From: Phlebiopsis flavidoalba | Lineage: Eukaryota > Basidiomycota > Agaricomycetes > Polyporales > Phanerochaetaceae | Length of the DNA: 64,000 bases | NCBI GenBank assembly: GCA_035772785.1 | Contig: JAOCPU010000011.1 | Coordinates: 558,001 to 622,000, forward strand | Reading direction: 5' to 3' | Shown: in pieces, positions 23,952-34,713 of the stretch | Numbering within the stretch: the first letter of the stretch is position 1 | How the letters are laid out: every line of letters starts with the position of its first letter | The notes under the pieces: model-generated | Told to the model about the DNA's origin: nothing | Seen by the model: only the letters and a program-made list of their open reading frames with translations | The model's database searches: none | Position numbers and translations under genes: made by a program

Positions 23952-24632
23952 AGGTACTAGGACCACGGAACTCAATGCTCCTTGTGGACAGTCATTAAGA
24001 AAAAGCGTCTGGGCTGCTCAGGATCGACCCGCCCAACTGTTCCGGCAAATGGAATCCTACCGGCGCCGATGCCACCCTTCAGCGCGGACCTTCAACGACT
24101 GCTCTCGGGGACTCCGTGTGGAGCATATGTCTCACCTAGGCATGCCGGACGAGAAAACGAGACTGGTGGGTTGCGTCATTGCCACGGGCCCCATCTAATC
24201 CGCTGCGCCCTTACTTGTCCAAGTGTGCCCGGTCCTACCAGAAACTATCGAAACACCTCAGCTCCTTGGTCGCGACTAACTTGGCAAATCAAATCGTGTG
24301 ATCTAGAGGCCGTACTCATGGTCCACTGAAGCTGGTCCAAAGTGACGAACACGGAATTCTTGACAGTACATAGTCAGTTCGCGTCGTTATAACGTCTCAT
24401 ATTGTGATATACGTGTAGTGTGGGCTATACCGGCTACCGCATTGTGCGTGTATACCCTTGTGATTTGAACTCAGCATGAAACATGAGCTTTGATCTATAC
24501 CTACTACAGTCAAATCAAAGTCCTACGATGACGAGCACAAACATACATACACCTATCAAAGCTTCTCCCCTCACTTCGTAGGTTTATCCTTTCCGCTGCA
24601 CCACCGCACTGTGTGCCCCCATAACTGGCCTC
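23952..24632. other. Intergenic or unassigned 3' part of the kinase-like gene
   Basis: A 115-codon plus-strand frame (23982-24329) and other short frames may continue the kinase-like protein, but no motif confirms it. From 24340 to 24632 no coding signal is seen. The two flanking genes converge here. Confidence 0.35.
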
Positions 24633-26315
24633 TCACACCGCGTCTTCCTTGACAGGTGTTGGCTCTGGACTCTCCTTGAAATCTGGTTCTATCCGCCAGT
24701 CTCGTCGCAGGTTGGCCTCCCTCCAACCGGAGTTCTTTGGGTTCCAACTCTGAAATTCAGGTGTTTCCCGCTCGCAACATCATCAGACATACGCCCTCGT
24801 CGACTCTGTCGGTCTGAGATATCTTGGCGTCTTCATCGCCGGCAGGCGAATGGATACCGTGGCCGATCCGCCAATGTTCTTCTCAACCATCCCGATGTGA
24901 GCTGATCTGACTTCATCTATTGGCCACGCCTTCCCAGGGGCTGACAGACCAATTTCATCTGTCTCTGTCTTTTTCCGTACTGCTAGTAGCTTCTCTATGA
25001 TTCTCAGCAAGTAGCTTCTCTCACTTTGATATCCTCTTTCCAGGTTCGCGCGCGTATTTCTCCCGTCTCTTTCCAGCATTCGCATCGAGCTTCTCGATGT
25101 CCAATCCCTCGCCCCGTTCGAGGTGCCTCGCAGAGCTCGCGTGGACGACCTCATCCGTTTTTCCAAGGAGAAGCTACATCGGTCTGCTCTGCTACCGATG
25201 TCGCCTGCCTGGTCCCATGTTGACAAGGACACGGGGGCAGCCTTCGGGTACGAGTTGGGTGAGAGAGGCGAAGGGGTGGACGGTGAGGGATGTGCCCATT
25301 ACGATGAGAAGGTCTGCCGAGCGGAGCAGGCCGATGGTATTGTGGAATCTCTGGGGGCAAGCTAACACATGAGCATGTTAGATAAACGGCGACCAACCGC
25401 GCTAGTATCATGCTCTCACCGCTTCGCCGAAGAAAACAATGTCAGGCTTTACAAGCCCTCCCACACTTCGTAGCAATACGCAATATCACCGCTGAGAATT
25501 TCGTCCTTGAGCTTGTGCCCGTCGTACCACGATCCACACTCTATGCAGTGTTGGTTCGCGAAGCTACCGTGAGCTTCGACAATGGCGCTGTCTGGTACGC
25601 CTGCGAGGGCGTTCGAGGGTGTCAATGTTCTGCGTGTAGCACATCCGCAGCAACTTGCGATTGTGCAGTGACCTTGACAAATGAGTGTGTCGGAGTAGGT
25701 CGATATTTTCCGGGGAATAACTCTCGAGCTAACGTGTAAACTTTGCTTTGGGCTTAGGAATGATACTTCAGCGGTGAAATTGAGTGGGGATCACACTCAC
25801 ATGCAACATGGTGCGGGGTTCTCACGGAAGAAGTTGATCTCGAAGACAGCACTCGGGTAAGGTAGATTGAGCCGTTGAAGGTTTGCCTGAGTTGTAACAG
25901 CTCTACTCAGATTATATAGCCACAAAACTTCGACACTCACATACACCCTGCCGGCTTGTGATTAAATTCGCTGTACTAGGAACCCAAATATACACTCACC
26001 TGTCTCTGGTGAGACCTAAAGTCGGGTATTCCAGCACTTGTGCTGACACCTAACATCGAATTTGTTGACAAATAGTGTGTACTAATGATTCATACGGTTT
26101 CCCATATCTTACCTGCTGCCTAGCTGCATGGAAAGTGACAATCAGCGCCAGCATGCCTTATGCGCTAAGAAGTACATAACGAATCACCAAGCTCACCATT
26201 ACGAAAATGTTCTTACACTCATCTGACTTGATGTACTTCGCTAGTGAAGGTACGTCTCTACTTCGAGCACCTCAGGTGGACCCTCATAATCTACAGACGA
26301 AACTTCGTTACCCAT
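24633..26315 (-). CDS. NAD-dependent protein deacetylase, sirtuin (Sir2/Hst2 type)
   Basis: Sirtuins remove acetyl groups from lysines using NAD. Read leftwards: start ATG at 26315 (MGNEVSSVDYEGPPEVLEVE), then LAKYIKSDECKNIFVM and an intron. The Rossmann motif follows (GVSTSAGIPDFRS, about 26010-26050, the usual GAGxS with an indel), another intron, then LNLPYPSAVFEINFFRENP (about 25810-25870). Next are ARELFPGKYRPTPTHSFV (about 25680-25735), TQNIDTLERLAGVPDSAIVE with catalytic HGSF (about 25560-25640), a zinc-site region (HCIECG ... YC ... GLVKPDIVFFGEA, about 25430-25560), MGTSLTVHPFASL (about 25270) and GDIGSRAD (about 25190). The long charged C-terminal tail ends in ESPEPTPVKEDAV. Overall layout resembles cytoplasmic Hst2/SIRT2. 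Frames break in most exons, yet every core motif is recoverable. Confidence 0.87.
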
Positions 26316-26696
26316 GGTTGTGATTTGAATCGTTGCCTGTGAAAGTGAGCCGGGACCTGTGTGTTAGTAACGCGAAGGTGGTTAGTGAGTGCTAGCCACG
26401 TAACCGAGGTTTTTGCGTACTTATACGTAGTGAGTCTGGGCCCGAGTGCGTGCAAATTGCTCGACTGTTGTCGAAGTCGCAGTAGGAGACAGTTCGAGCA
26501 GGGTAATGATGTCAATCAATGTCACGCGCGAAGATTCCCAGAGGCAATCTAAGATAAGAATTCTACCAAACGCCGGTTGCTTGTCGCCATCCGTTTTAGG
26601 CAGGTGTAGAGTGAAGTATTTGCCGCTTGGCATTGGCAGTGTGCATTGAACAATTAATCCGTTGTGCAGAGTCGAGAAAATTTATCGTGATAATTA

Positions 26697-29111
26697 TCAA
26701 GCCTTAGGCGACTTCCACTCTTTGAGCCATTCAGTAACAAACTCAACAATCTCACGATGGATCCTCTGTATGTGCGCTGGTTCATCCGCGGGGTTCCGCA
26801 GGGACCATTCTCGTCAAAGTGGTGTACACCATCTAAGCTTGAAATCAGAGGGAATTCTTTAGCGGATTAAGATGTGTGGCTTACCGGGAATGGACTTTGA
26901 AGGGACGTAAGATGGTGTCTTCCCTCGGAATAAGTCGCATACATGCTGTGGGGCGTGCGCAAGGTTTCCATGGATCGACTATGACAATGTCACGTCAAAG
27001 TAGTGATGAGAGAGGTGATTTGTTTTGCGGCGCGCACCATCTCCGTCAATGAAGGCAAGCTTGTCATCAGCGATGTCGAAGTCACCCAGAGCATTGACAA
27101 CGTGACATTGGGAGCTTCGGGACTTGGAAGTGCTTTCCGGGTAAGTATGTGCCTGAGTCAATTTGTGTTAAGCAAAAAGAAAGGTGCGAAGGGTTAAGAG
27201 ACGTACCTGACCACAAGTCTTTGACTCATACTCCAACGTCAAAAGGCTGGGAGACGATCCGTGGATAGCCTTCCGGAGGAGCTGTCTGCTTGTCCATCAG
27301 CAAAGCGTGGCGTGTTTTGAAGTAAGTAGCTAGATGCACGCGAGAAAGTAATCCCCACTCCTGCGTGCAGCGGGACCTTGGAAGAGCAGCCAGAGTCTCC
27401 AGGTATTTTATCCAGCGAAATGCCGGATCCCCGTGATAGGCGGAGTCGTCACGTTATACGTGCCAAAGCACTGATGCCAGAAAACGGTCAAAATCTGATT
27501 TTGAAAGCGGGCTGGGCACTCACTTGTTCAACTGTGGCACCAGCGTCGATTGGGCAGAGGGTAACATAGTTCTGCAGACATTCAGTCAGCATACATAAGA
27601 CAACCAATCAGCAGGGGCTCCCACCTGTTTGATTATACTTCGCGTAATTCAAGACGGCTAAATCGATTTCGAGTCCTCCATGGCAGGCGAGAGACCATGT
27701 GGGTCTCAGCAGTTGTAGAACATTGTTTCGTTCATGACGAGCCCTCAATTCCCTCAGCATGCCCAAATACTGGCTTGTCCAGTGCCTCGCAGAATTCGTT
27801 TCAAACGCTGAGCTTCCGACTGCAGGATCCAAATTCTTTGATTTGCCACGATCGAGGACCACTCCCCCCACACAGCACCATTATTAACACGTCCAAAACT
27901 CTCAAGCAAAGGTGCGTACCTCAAGCAAGGCAGCAAAATCCTCGTCATGTTCCAAAACCAGCGACACCGAAAAGACCCTTCAAGCGGCGCTTTAGGTTCT
28001 TGCTGATGGGATCGTCACCACGCAGAAGAATGGCGTCGATCGTCTTGATAGAGTTCTCGAGATGAGCTGAGCATTTAGGATCAGCAGCTTTGTCGAATAA
28101 TCTCCATGTATTCCCAGTTCTCGATGCTAGCATGAGTCACGGCTGTGAGTAAGATCAGAGTGTGAATCTCCTTAAAAGTTCGGGAAAACTCTGACGTACC
28201 ACTGGACGCAATGGCCCCGGTCACAAACGAGTTCAGGAATAGAGTATCTTCATATGTGCCGCACGTGCACCAGCATAGGACCCCTGGGGGGCATCAATAT
28301 AAAATATATATTGAGCACTCATTGAAGACGTACTCCATAATAAATCCAAGGTGTGTTCGGCGCTGTGATATCCTCCTCGACGCCTTCAAACTTCACATTG
28401 GCCATGAAGTGAGCGGAGTCGGCGGCGGATTGATCATTGTTGAGGAAGCTGCGCAAATGAGTTAGTGGAACAATGAGAACACCGATATACTCACCGAGTG
28501 AGTCGGTGGTCAGGTTTTGAACCACAATGGATTCGCCTAATATGAGTGAGCCGCGAGTGGCATAGTGACTTTGTTTCTTCTAGGAATGCGCACCGTAATA
28601 CCTGAAAATATATGCATCAACGAAAGCTCCAACTGTACAATGCAAACTGCATCACTCACCTGTGCTCGAGCACAACTCCAATTCCCTCCCCGTCGCCTTC
28701 GCCAATATGTCAGCTATTCCGGTGTCGAGGAACGGCAGACGGTCCGCCTCCACTTGTCTCTCCACCGTCAATCACAATGACTGGTGCCACCGTCGCGCGG
28801 CTTGTAGTGACGCCGTATTAAATCCAATAGCGCTGTAGGAACGTCTCCGAGTTGTTCGAGAAGTGGTCCACTGGCTGCTTTTAAACCAGTGCGCCTTGAA
28901 CTCAGGCGAGCTGGCGGAGAGCCTGACTTGGCTCGACTCGGAGTCATATAGTTGGCTTGGGAGTATTGCGCTCGTTCAGTAAGCTTCAGGAAGTTGACAC
29001 TCTGAGGGCCAAGGATGTTGACAAGCTTTGAGTGAGGAGGTGCGCGCGCACACTCCGCGTGGAGAAGCCGCAAGCAATCAGCAAGGGAGAAGCGAGCTCA
29101 GCAAGGCGCAT
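26697..29111 (-). CDS. Serine peptidase family S28 (prolyl carboxypeptidase / dipeptidyl peptidase II-like), secreted
   Basis: S28 enzymes cleave Pro-X bonds at peptide ends in lysosome-like compartments or outside the cell. Start at 29111 gives MRLAELASPLLIACGFS, a likely signal peptide. Then: PEFKAHWFKQPVDHFSNNS (about 28870-28930), ETFLQRYWI, PVIVIDGGE (about 28780), IGVVLEHR (about 28665), ESIVVQNLTTDSL, QSAADSAHFMANVKFEGVE (about 28400) and TPWIYYG. An intron of about 65 nt follows, then the nucleophile GSYAGARAAHM (about 28250). Later segments are DPKCSAHLENSIKTID, the C-terminal NALGDFDIADDKLAFIDGD (about 27050-27100, aspartate region) and HHFDENG with NPADEPAHIQRIH (about 26760-26830, histidine region). 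It ends FVTEWLKEWKSPKA, TGA at 26697. Six or more introns are interspersed. Family assignment is strong; substrate within S28 is not resolved. Confidence 0.88.
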
Positions 29112-29994
29112 CGTGGTGGCCTCCCTCGTCGACGATTCGTGGTAGTCGCGGATGTTGCTCAGGAACGGCGCAAAACGCGGTTTATATCGGTCCGACGTCG
29201 ACACAACTGCGCGGGACTCACGCGTCCTACGCGGTGAGGTGGGAGAGCCATGCCGACGATGAAGACCCCGACAGTCTTGCGCGAGGTGACCCCGTACAAC
29301 CTTTGATCGACCGCCCCCAGACGCGCGTTTGTCATGGCAGTGAAGCTTGCTTTGAGAACGAAGAATGAGAAGGGCGTGGAAAGTTTACCGCGTATGGCTT
29401 CAGGAAAGATATTCACCCGGTCGTCGCGGTGTTGAGAACATCAGACTGTAAGCGTAACCAAAACATGGGAAGTCATACACTTGTTATGCTCTACATGCGT
29501 CTGTATCCCGGGCTTCGGCGACCGGCCACTCGAGTACATCTCAGACGACAAAACCTCTGCAAGATTCGGCTGTATACACATTTCGTGTGAATAAATTATT
29601 GAACGAAGATGAAGAATGCGCTGTGGGCCCAAATGCTAGGTATTTCTTGCACTAGATCCGTAAACGGCTTTATGCCGCGTGTTTCCGGCTCTCGGCATCT
29701 CACACTGCGCTCAACGTTAGAGTTTGTGTGGACATACGGCTAGAAGGAAAACGCGATCTGCAGGAGATGCAAGCCACTCCTTCACCATCTTCCTTGTTGA
29801 GATGATAATATGCTTCTCAGGTTAGTGTGCATTCTTGAGGGCCTGTGGCCAAGTTGACGAGGAACAATTGGGGAAACCGTCGCTGGTGGACGGTTCACTT
29901 TAGTCTAGATAAGCCATAAGATGTGTGGGTGCACGGCACAGGTTTAGAAGTTATACCAGGTTTGTCCCATCGTTTAGTAACTGACGTATCAATG
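29112..29994. other. Intergenic upstream of the S28 peptidase; nothing recognised
   Basis: Contains the presumed promoter of the S28 gene. An 85-codon minus-strand frame (29159-29416) and a 63-codon one (29441-29632) show no motif. Confidence 0.35.
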
Positions 29995-30790
29995 CTACTT
30001 CGCATATCTGCATTGTTCTTGTTTAGTTTCGCCGGACACCAAACCATAGCCTGAGCCTGGTGTAGATAAAGACAACTTTAGGCTAAGTATTTGGATGCGG
30101 CAGCGCTCTCTTAAGCCCGACGCGGACGAGCTGTCGCTAGAGTTGACTTCGAGGTCGTGAAGTAGAGTCAATTCGATAATTAGAGCCAAGAGTACCGCGG
30201 CTCGTCAACAGGTTCCTTTGCAATAGCCGAGCTTCGAGCTCTCAAAGTATCGGATGTGGCTGGCTAAATCTGCGATCATTTTGGAGGACGATAGCCACCA
30301 CGTTCCTCAGATCATGCCAAAGTTGTCGTGACAGAATCAGTGAAAGAGTAGAGCAGAAGGGAGTCCAAGTTTTGAAGCCACTGTTTCGAGACAAGAAGCA
30401 AAAACTGGCTGTTTCGGGACGCCTTGGAGCTATCCGACGAGGCACTTGAGTGGGGAACTTGAGAATTCATACGGGCGAGATTGGTGAGGCAGGCGGAAAG
30501 AATGCGAGTGATGACCTCTTCGGTAAGAGACTTCGAGAAGGCATGTTGGCAGGATAGAGATGAGACACAAAGGTTGAAGACGCAAAAATATACCAGGGAA
30601 GACTGACAACGCAGCCACCAGTCACATTGCCCACCGCGTCGCCGACCTAGAGGCTGACAACTGGTCAGGAAGTATGACATGGGCTCCAAAGAGTGGCTTG
30701 AAATGTTAATGGAGATCTCACATAACAGATTAGGTCTACAATTGGTCGACCTCGAGTCAGAGTTATTTTTATCTTGAATCCAGATCAATG
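29995..30790 (-). CDS. F-box-like protein (partial, frameshifted)
   Basis: The minus strand at 30360-30540 encodes SLTEEVITRILSACLTN, then a Ser-rich insert, then SRNSQFLLLVSKQWLQ and SPLLYSF-like residues. This is the helix-helix layout of the divergent F-box-like domains abundant in basidiomycetes (L-P-x-E-V-x-x-x-I-L ... LLVSKxW ... PLLY). Such proteins usually recruit substrates to SCF ubiquitin ligases through Skp1. Downstream minus-strand frames to about 29995 (LHDLEVNSSDSSSASGLRER) may be its C-terminal part. Start and end are not fixed. Confidence 0.45.
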
Positions 30791-32131
30791 TTTGTGTTCA
30801 AGTTCCTGGCGGCCCGGGATGCTTCGATGGAGTCGACGCGACTGCGCGGCATATTATTTCTCAGCGACGTGGTTCTCTGGATTTCGTTACCTTGTTTCAT
30901 CATCCATCTTCAGGTAAATGTAGTCGGTCGTATGGAGCCAACTGAGTAGTCAGGAGACAGGGGTGAGTATGGCGGCTATTAGCCATCGACCGTCGCTGGC
31001 TTTGCGCTGGCACGTCGCAGTGCGCCAAATTACGCGTCATGTCAGGACCCCGAAAACTGAATTAGCGCTTACGCGCCTATAGGAGACCTCGTGTGACAGC
31101 ACCAACTGGACGCGAACCCATGCATATGGGGTTCTCTCTGGCCTGTGTCCTCTGCGAAACTCCTGTACCATTTGTATCACTCGCTGCCTTAAATCACTCT
31201 CAAGAATACATCCCAAAACGCTCCCACAGCCGTATAAATCGGCTGCCCATGGCTACACCGTTCCTCTGACAATCAAGTAGCTGAGAAATGGCAGCGGCTT
31301 TTTGCCTTTTCTTGCCCGTCTAAATCGTGAGAATGAGGGTATCTCAGGGATTGTTGGAGTTCAGCGAGGTGAGTTGTGTATGCAGACGAAATATTGATAT
31401 GTAAAACAAATATCATGTTAGGGTTGGTTACTTGCGAAAGACTGGCTACCGTCCTCGAGGGATGAGAGCGAGCTAGTGTGACAGAAAGCTACATCCATTG
31501 GTCAGTTGTGTGTCCTTGACCCACATTGTGAATGATGCGAGTAGCCTCTAATTGTTAGACAGAAACGCACTACGCTCCGCCTTGACTGTGCTGAATCAGC
31601 GGAGCACTACTAACCTGCATTCCTAGACGAGCTTCCTTGGTTAGTACTGGTGTCAATGCCCCGGCGTCGCGTGCACTCACGAGATGTCACCCAGATTCGG
31701 TTGGCCGGAACCCTTCGTGTTATATACGATGATGATGTACAACTATGTATGGAGCGATACGTGGCGTACGCAATCAATCTTGAAATGGTATGCGAACACC
31801 GCATGTAACACTTACTAGGCCAACCCAGACCCAGTAGCAAGCACATCGCGACCCTCGTACATAGACTCGTGCTGTGGCATCGTGCATGGGTGCCATTATC
31901 CGAGTGCGTGTTTCCCTTCCTGTTGATATTGGCGACGCATTCATCACAGAAAACAGAATGGGTGCCACTGTGTTAACCTCCTTCACCACTACCTACCCCA
32001 GACCCACGTCTACTCCGTCCTCCCACCAGAGTTTCCCCAAGGCTTCAAGGAAACCTGATCGCCTTCTACACATTTGAATTTTCATCACCTTTGGCAAGCT
32101 TGCCCAGAGTGGATCACTCGGCTCTTCGCCC
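30791..32131. other. Intergenic, weak coding traces
   Basis: A protein-like plus-strand fragment at 31690-31790 (TQIRLAGTLRVIYDDDVQLC, ERYVAYAINLEM) and opposing minus-strand frames at 31610-31989 were seen, but not recognised or joined. The last 100 bp form the 5' region of APC2. Confidence 0.3.
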
Positions 32132-34658
32132 ATGGCAAGCAAACGCAAACCCGACCCGGACCTCGAAATGTGGATGGCATTCGACCCTACTTGGCCTAAC
32201 GGAGCGGTATGAGTCTCTCATACTTAGTGTCATGCTACGAGCTACAACATCGTAACAGCATATCCTGGAAACGTGCTCGAAGTATGGGATCACGAGGTAT
32301 GCTTCGACGACCTCATGCGCGATTGGAGTGTCGAAACGTCATTCTCCCATGGCTAATCACACCATACGCCCGAGAGGCCCGACCGAACGCGTAAGGAATG
32401 TCTCATGCTAGATCGAGGCTTGCTCCAGCTCATCACGGTTTATAGCGGACGAAGCCAGCAATGTCCCGTTATGCGGAGTTGTGGGCTCTCGCTTGGACTG
32501 TCATGTGTGTTTTGCAAAACATTTGCTGACGTTGCGGTAAGGAATGTAGCTTGGATTCCTTTCGTCTTTTGTTGTCAATGACGTCTAGACCATAGGACGA
32601 GCGAAACTGTTTGACATTATCATTGACTACCCTGATTCCAAATCGGCACTAGAGGACTTGAACGAAGTATCTTTGAACGGATCATTCGGCTGCATAGTTG
32701 ATTGTTCATGCTCTAACAGGATTGCCTCACAACGCGTCGACCAACGTTCACAGCTTTGTACAGAGCTTGCGTAAATCGTTGAGCCCACCCCTAAGCTTCC
32801 TGGTGCGTCTCCCTGTTTATCTTACAATTATCCAAGAAACCGTCGGCGGCCCTTTCTATTCATCCACGGTTGCAGATACCAAAACTTATCCTTAACGCAA
32901 TACGTTTCCATCATTCGATGTGCCCCGCCCCCCTGCGGGCATCGTTGATGCCACACAGTGAGTTCTTGCTTGTTCAAAGTTGACTTAGACCCGATTCGAC
33001 GGTACAATCGTCAGGGTAAGGGGCTAGGTGACCGTCAACTATATTCCATGTTAACCGCTGCTTAGCAGCTGGGCACCAGAGACCGACCATGAACACCATC
33101 CGCTCTGTATCGTAGCAAGTCTTGTGGGAGACGGCGAAAGCGGAGACTCGCTTTTCGTTGATAGAGAATGAACGCCATACAGCCGCTACCCGAGGCAGAC
33201 CACCAATTTGATGATACTCGGATTCTAATTGGGAACCAGAGCCTATCCGATGCTGGCCCAGGTGGGTGGCATTCCTGCAGTGGCACAGGTTGTTTTGCAC
33301 TCACGAGCCGCACAGAGTTCCGACGAACAAGCCAAGTGACATCATTAAGGCACGCTCACATAAGCAGCTACGACTCGTTCAAGAGTTGAGTTTGTGAAAG
33401 GCTCCAGGTTTTGCTCGCTCAATAGGCTGTTGGCTATCAAGGATGGGTAACTTCGATCGTTAGGTGAGTAAGCGTTCTTGAGGTGCATCCCACAATTTCC
33501 CCCCTAACAGTTTCAACATGAACAGCAGCCGGAGGGGGGGGGGGGGGGGGAAAATATAGAGCTCTTGAAGATACGGTTCGGAGAAGCGGCACTACAAGTT
33601 TTGTGGGAAGTTCATGTACGGGACATGAACGGACTCAAAGCGCGACCAGACCTAACATAGTACAAGCGAAGAACCAGGTATGTGGCATAGGGTGCATGTT
33701 GTCCTGGAGCCTATCAACTCACATGCACGCGCCCCCAAAAAGACAGACTTAAAACATCCCGACAGTTGTTTCGCTGCACTTATGGCCCGCCATTTACAAA
33801 CTAAACACCTTCCACCATGCTTGGAACAATTCAGACAGTGAGTCCAAAGATGTATCGGCTACCATAGACGTAAATGGATGACATACTTTCTTCTGCCAAC
33901 AGAATACAGGAATAACTACGCAAAAGGGAATTCAACCTTTTTCAAGCCTGACAAGAAGCTCGTCTGGAATTGTCTCACCTTGGATCCATCACCATTTGGA
34001 TAGGTTGACCCAGTGGTTACGATCGGACGATCGAAGCAGAGGTTCCTCCTCCTCTGGATGGCGGCATTCATCGAGCTGTTCTCCGAACAAGGTGAGTGCG
34101 CCCATTCTTCGAGGAGCCATTGACATCGAATAAACGGTTCTCGCAGAGGAGTGGACTGTTACAGGTCTCATTGAAAAGATCGTGCTAGACATTGAGCGAC
34201 TCCGCCGCGCTGAAAAGCCCTGACGACATGGGTCCATCGAACTCGGTGTGCTCAAGGATGGACACGCCGGACCATTACCGACGTGCTGAAGATCGCTGAA
34301 GAGCCGATCCACCGGGCCGACCACAAGGGCAAGGAGCCCATCGCTACGGTCGACTCAACTTACCACCAGTGGTCCGGTGCAGCAAGCAGCAAGCCGAGCA
34401 GATGCGCATGGATACTGGAAGGTGACGCCGTGTTTGACTGGCAATATGTTAGTAGTTTCGCTGATGTGTGGTCGTAGTTCATTGAGGGCATGTTGACGAA
34501 TCTAGGGCACGCTGCCGCTTGATCGGATACAGGGGGATGCTCAAGTTCGCGCCCAACTACGATCGGAATAGTCGACCAGCTTGCCGGCATTCATGGAGGC
34601 GGCTAGGAGGGAGGGCCTCGTCTCTGTCAGCAACGGCCTATGGAAATTGCAGAAATAG
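32132..34658 (+). CDS. APC2: Anaphase-promoting complex subunit 2 (cullin-like scaffold)
   Basis: APC2 is the cullin-homology subunit of the anaphase-promoting complex ubiquitin ligase; with APC11 it forms the catalytic core. Start ATG 32132 (MASKRKPDPDLEMWMAFDP), followed by a standard intron (about 32206-32259). Recognised segments: LFDIIIDYPDSKSALEDLNE (about 32609), the ENEPIQPLPEADHQ-like linker (about 33160), ELQVLLAQRLLAIKDGNF-like residues spread over frames (about 33370-33455), ILKIRFGEAALQV (about 33565), LFWPAIYKLNTF-like (about 33785) and EWTVTGLIEKIVLDIE (about 34153). The APC2 C-terminal winged helix is clear: FIEGMLTN.GTLPLDRIQ, MLKFAPNYDR, FMEAARREGLVSVSNGLWKL, ending LQK and TAG at 34658. 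About a dozen introns and several frame changes are needed. Confidence 0.87.
33534..33550. repeat. Poly-G tract, 17 bp, inside the APC2 locus
   Basis: Seventeen consecutive G directly before AAAATATAG, immediately upstream of the exon encoding ILKIRFGEAALQV. It occupies the position of an intron/exon junction and probably obscures the acceptor site. Confidence 0.9.
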
Positions 34659-34713
34659 CACATTCATTCCTCCAGATGTATTTTGATGTTGTACAGTATA
34701 TGATGCAACCGTT

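Noticed and set aside
24783..25365. Plus-strand reading of this segment as a gene (PRRARVDDLIRFSKEKLHRS)
   Set aside because: The minus strand encodes the sirtuin C-terminal core here (MGTSLTV, GDIGSRAD), so the plus-strand frame is a shadow.
26421..26633. 70-codon minus-strand ORF just upstream of the sirtuin
   Set aside because: It lies in the spacer between the S28 peptidase stop and the sirtuin start, with no motif; treated as promoter sequence.
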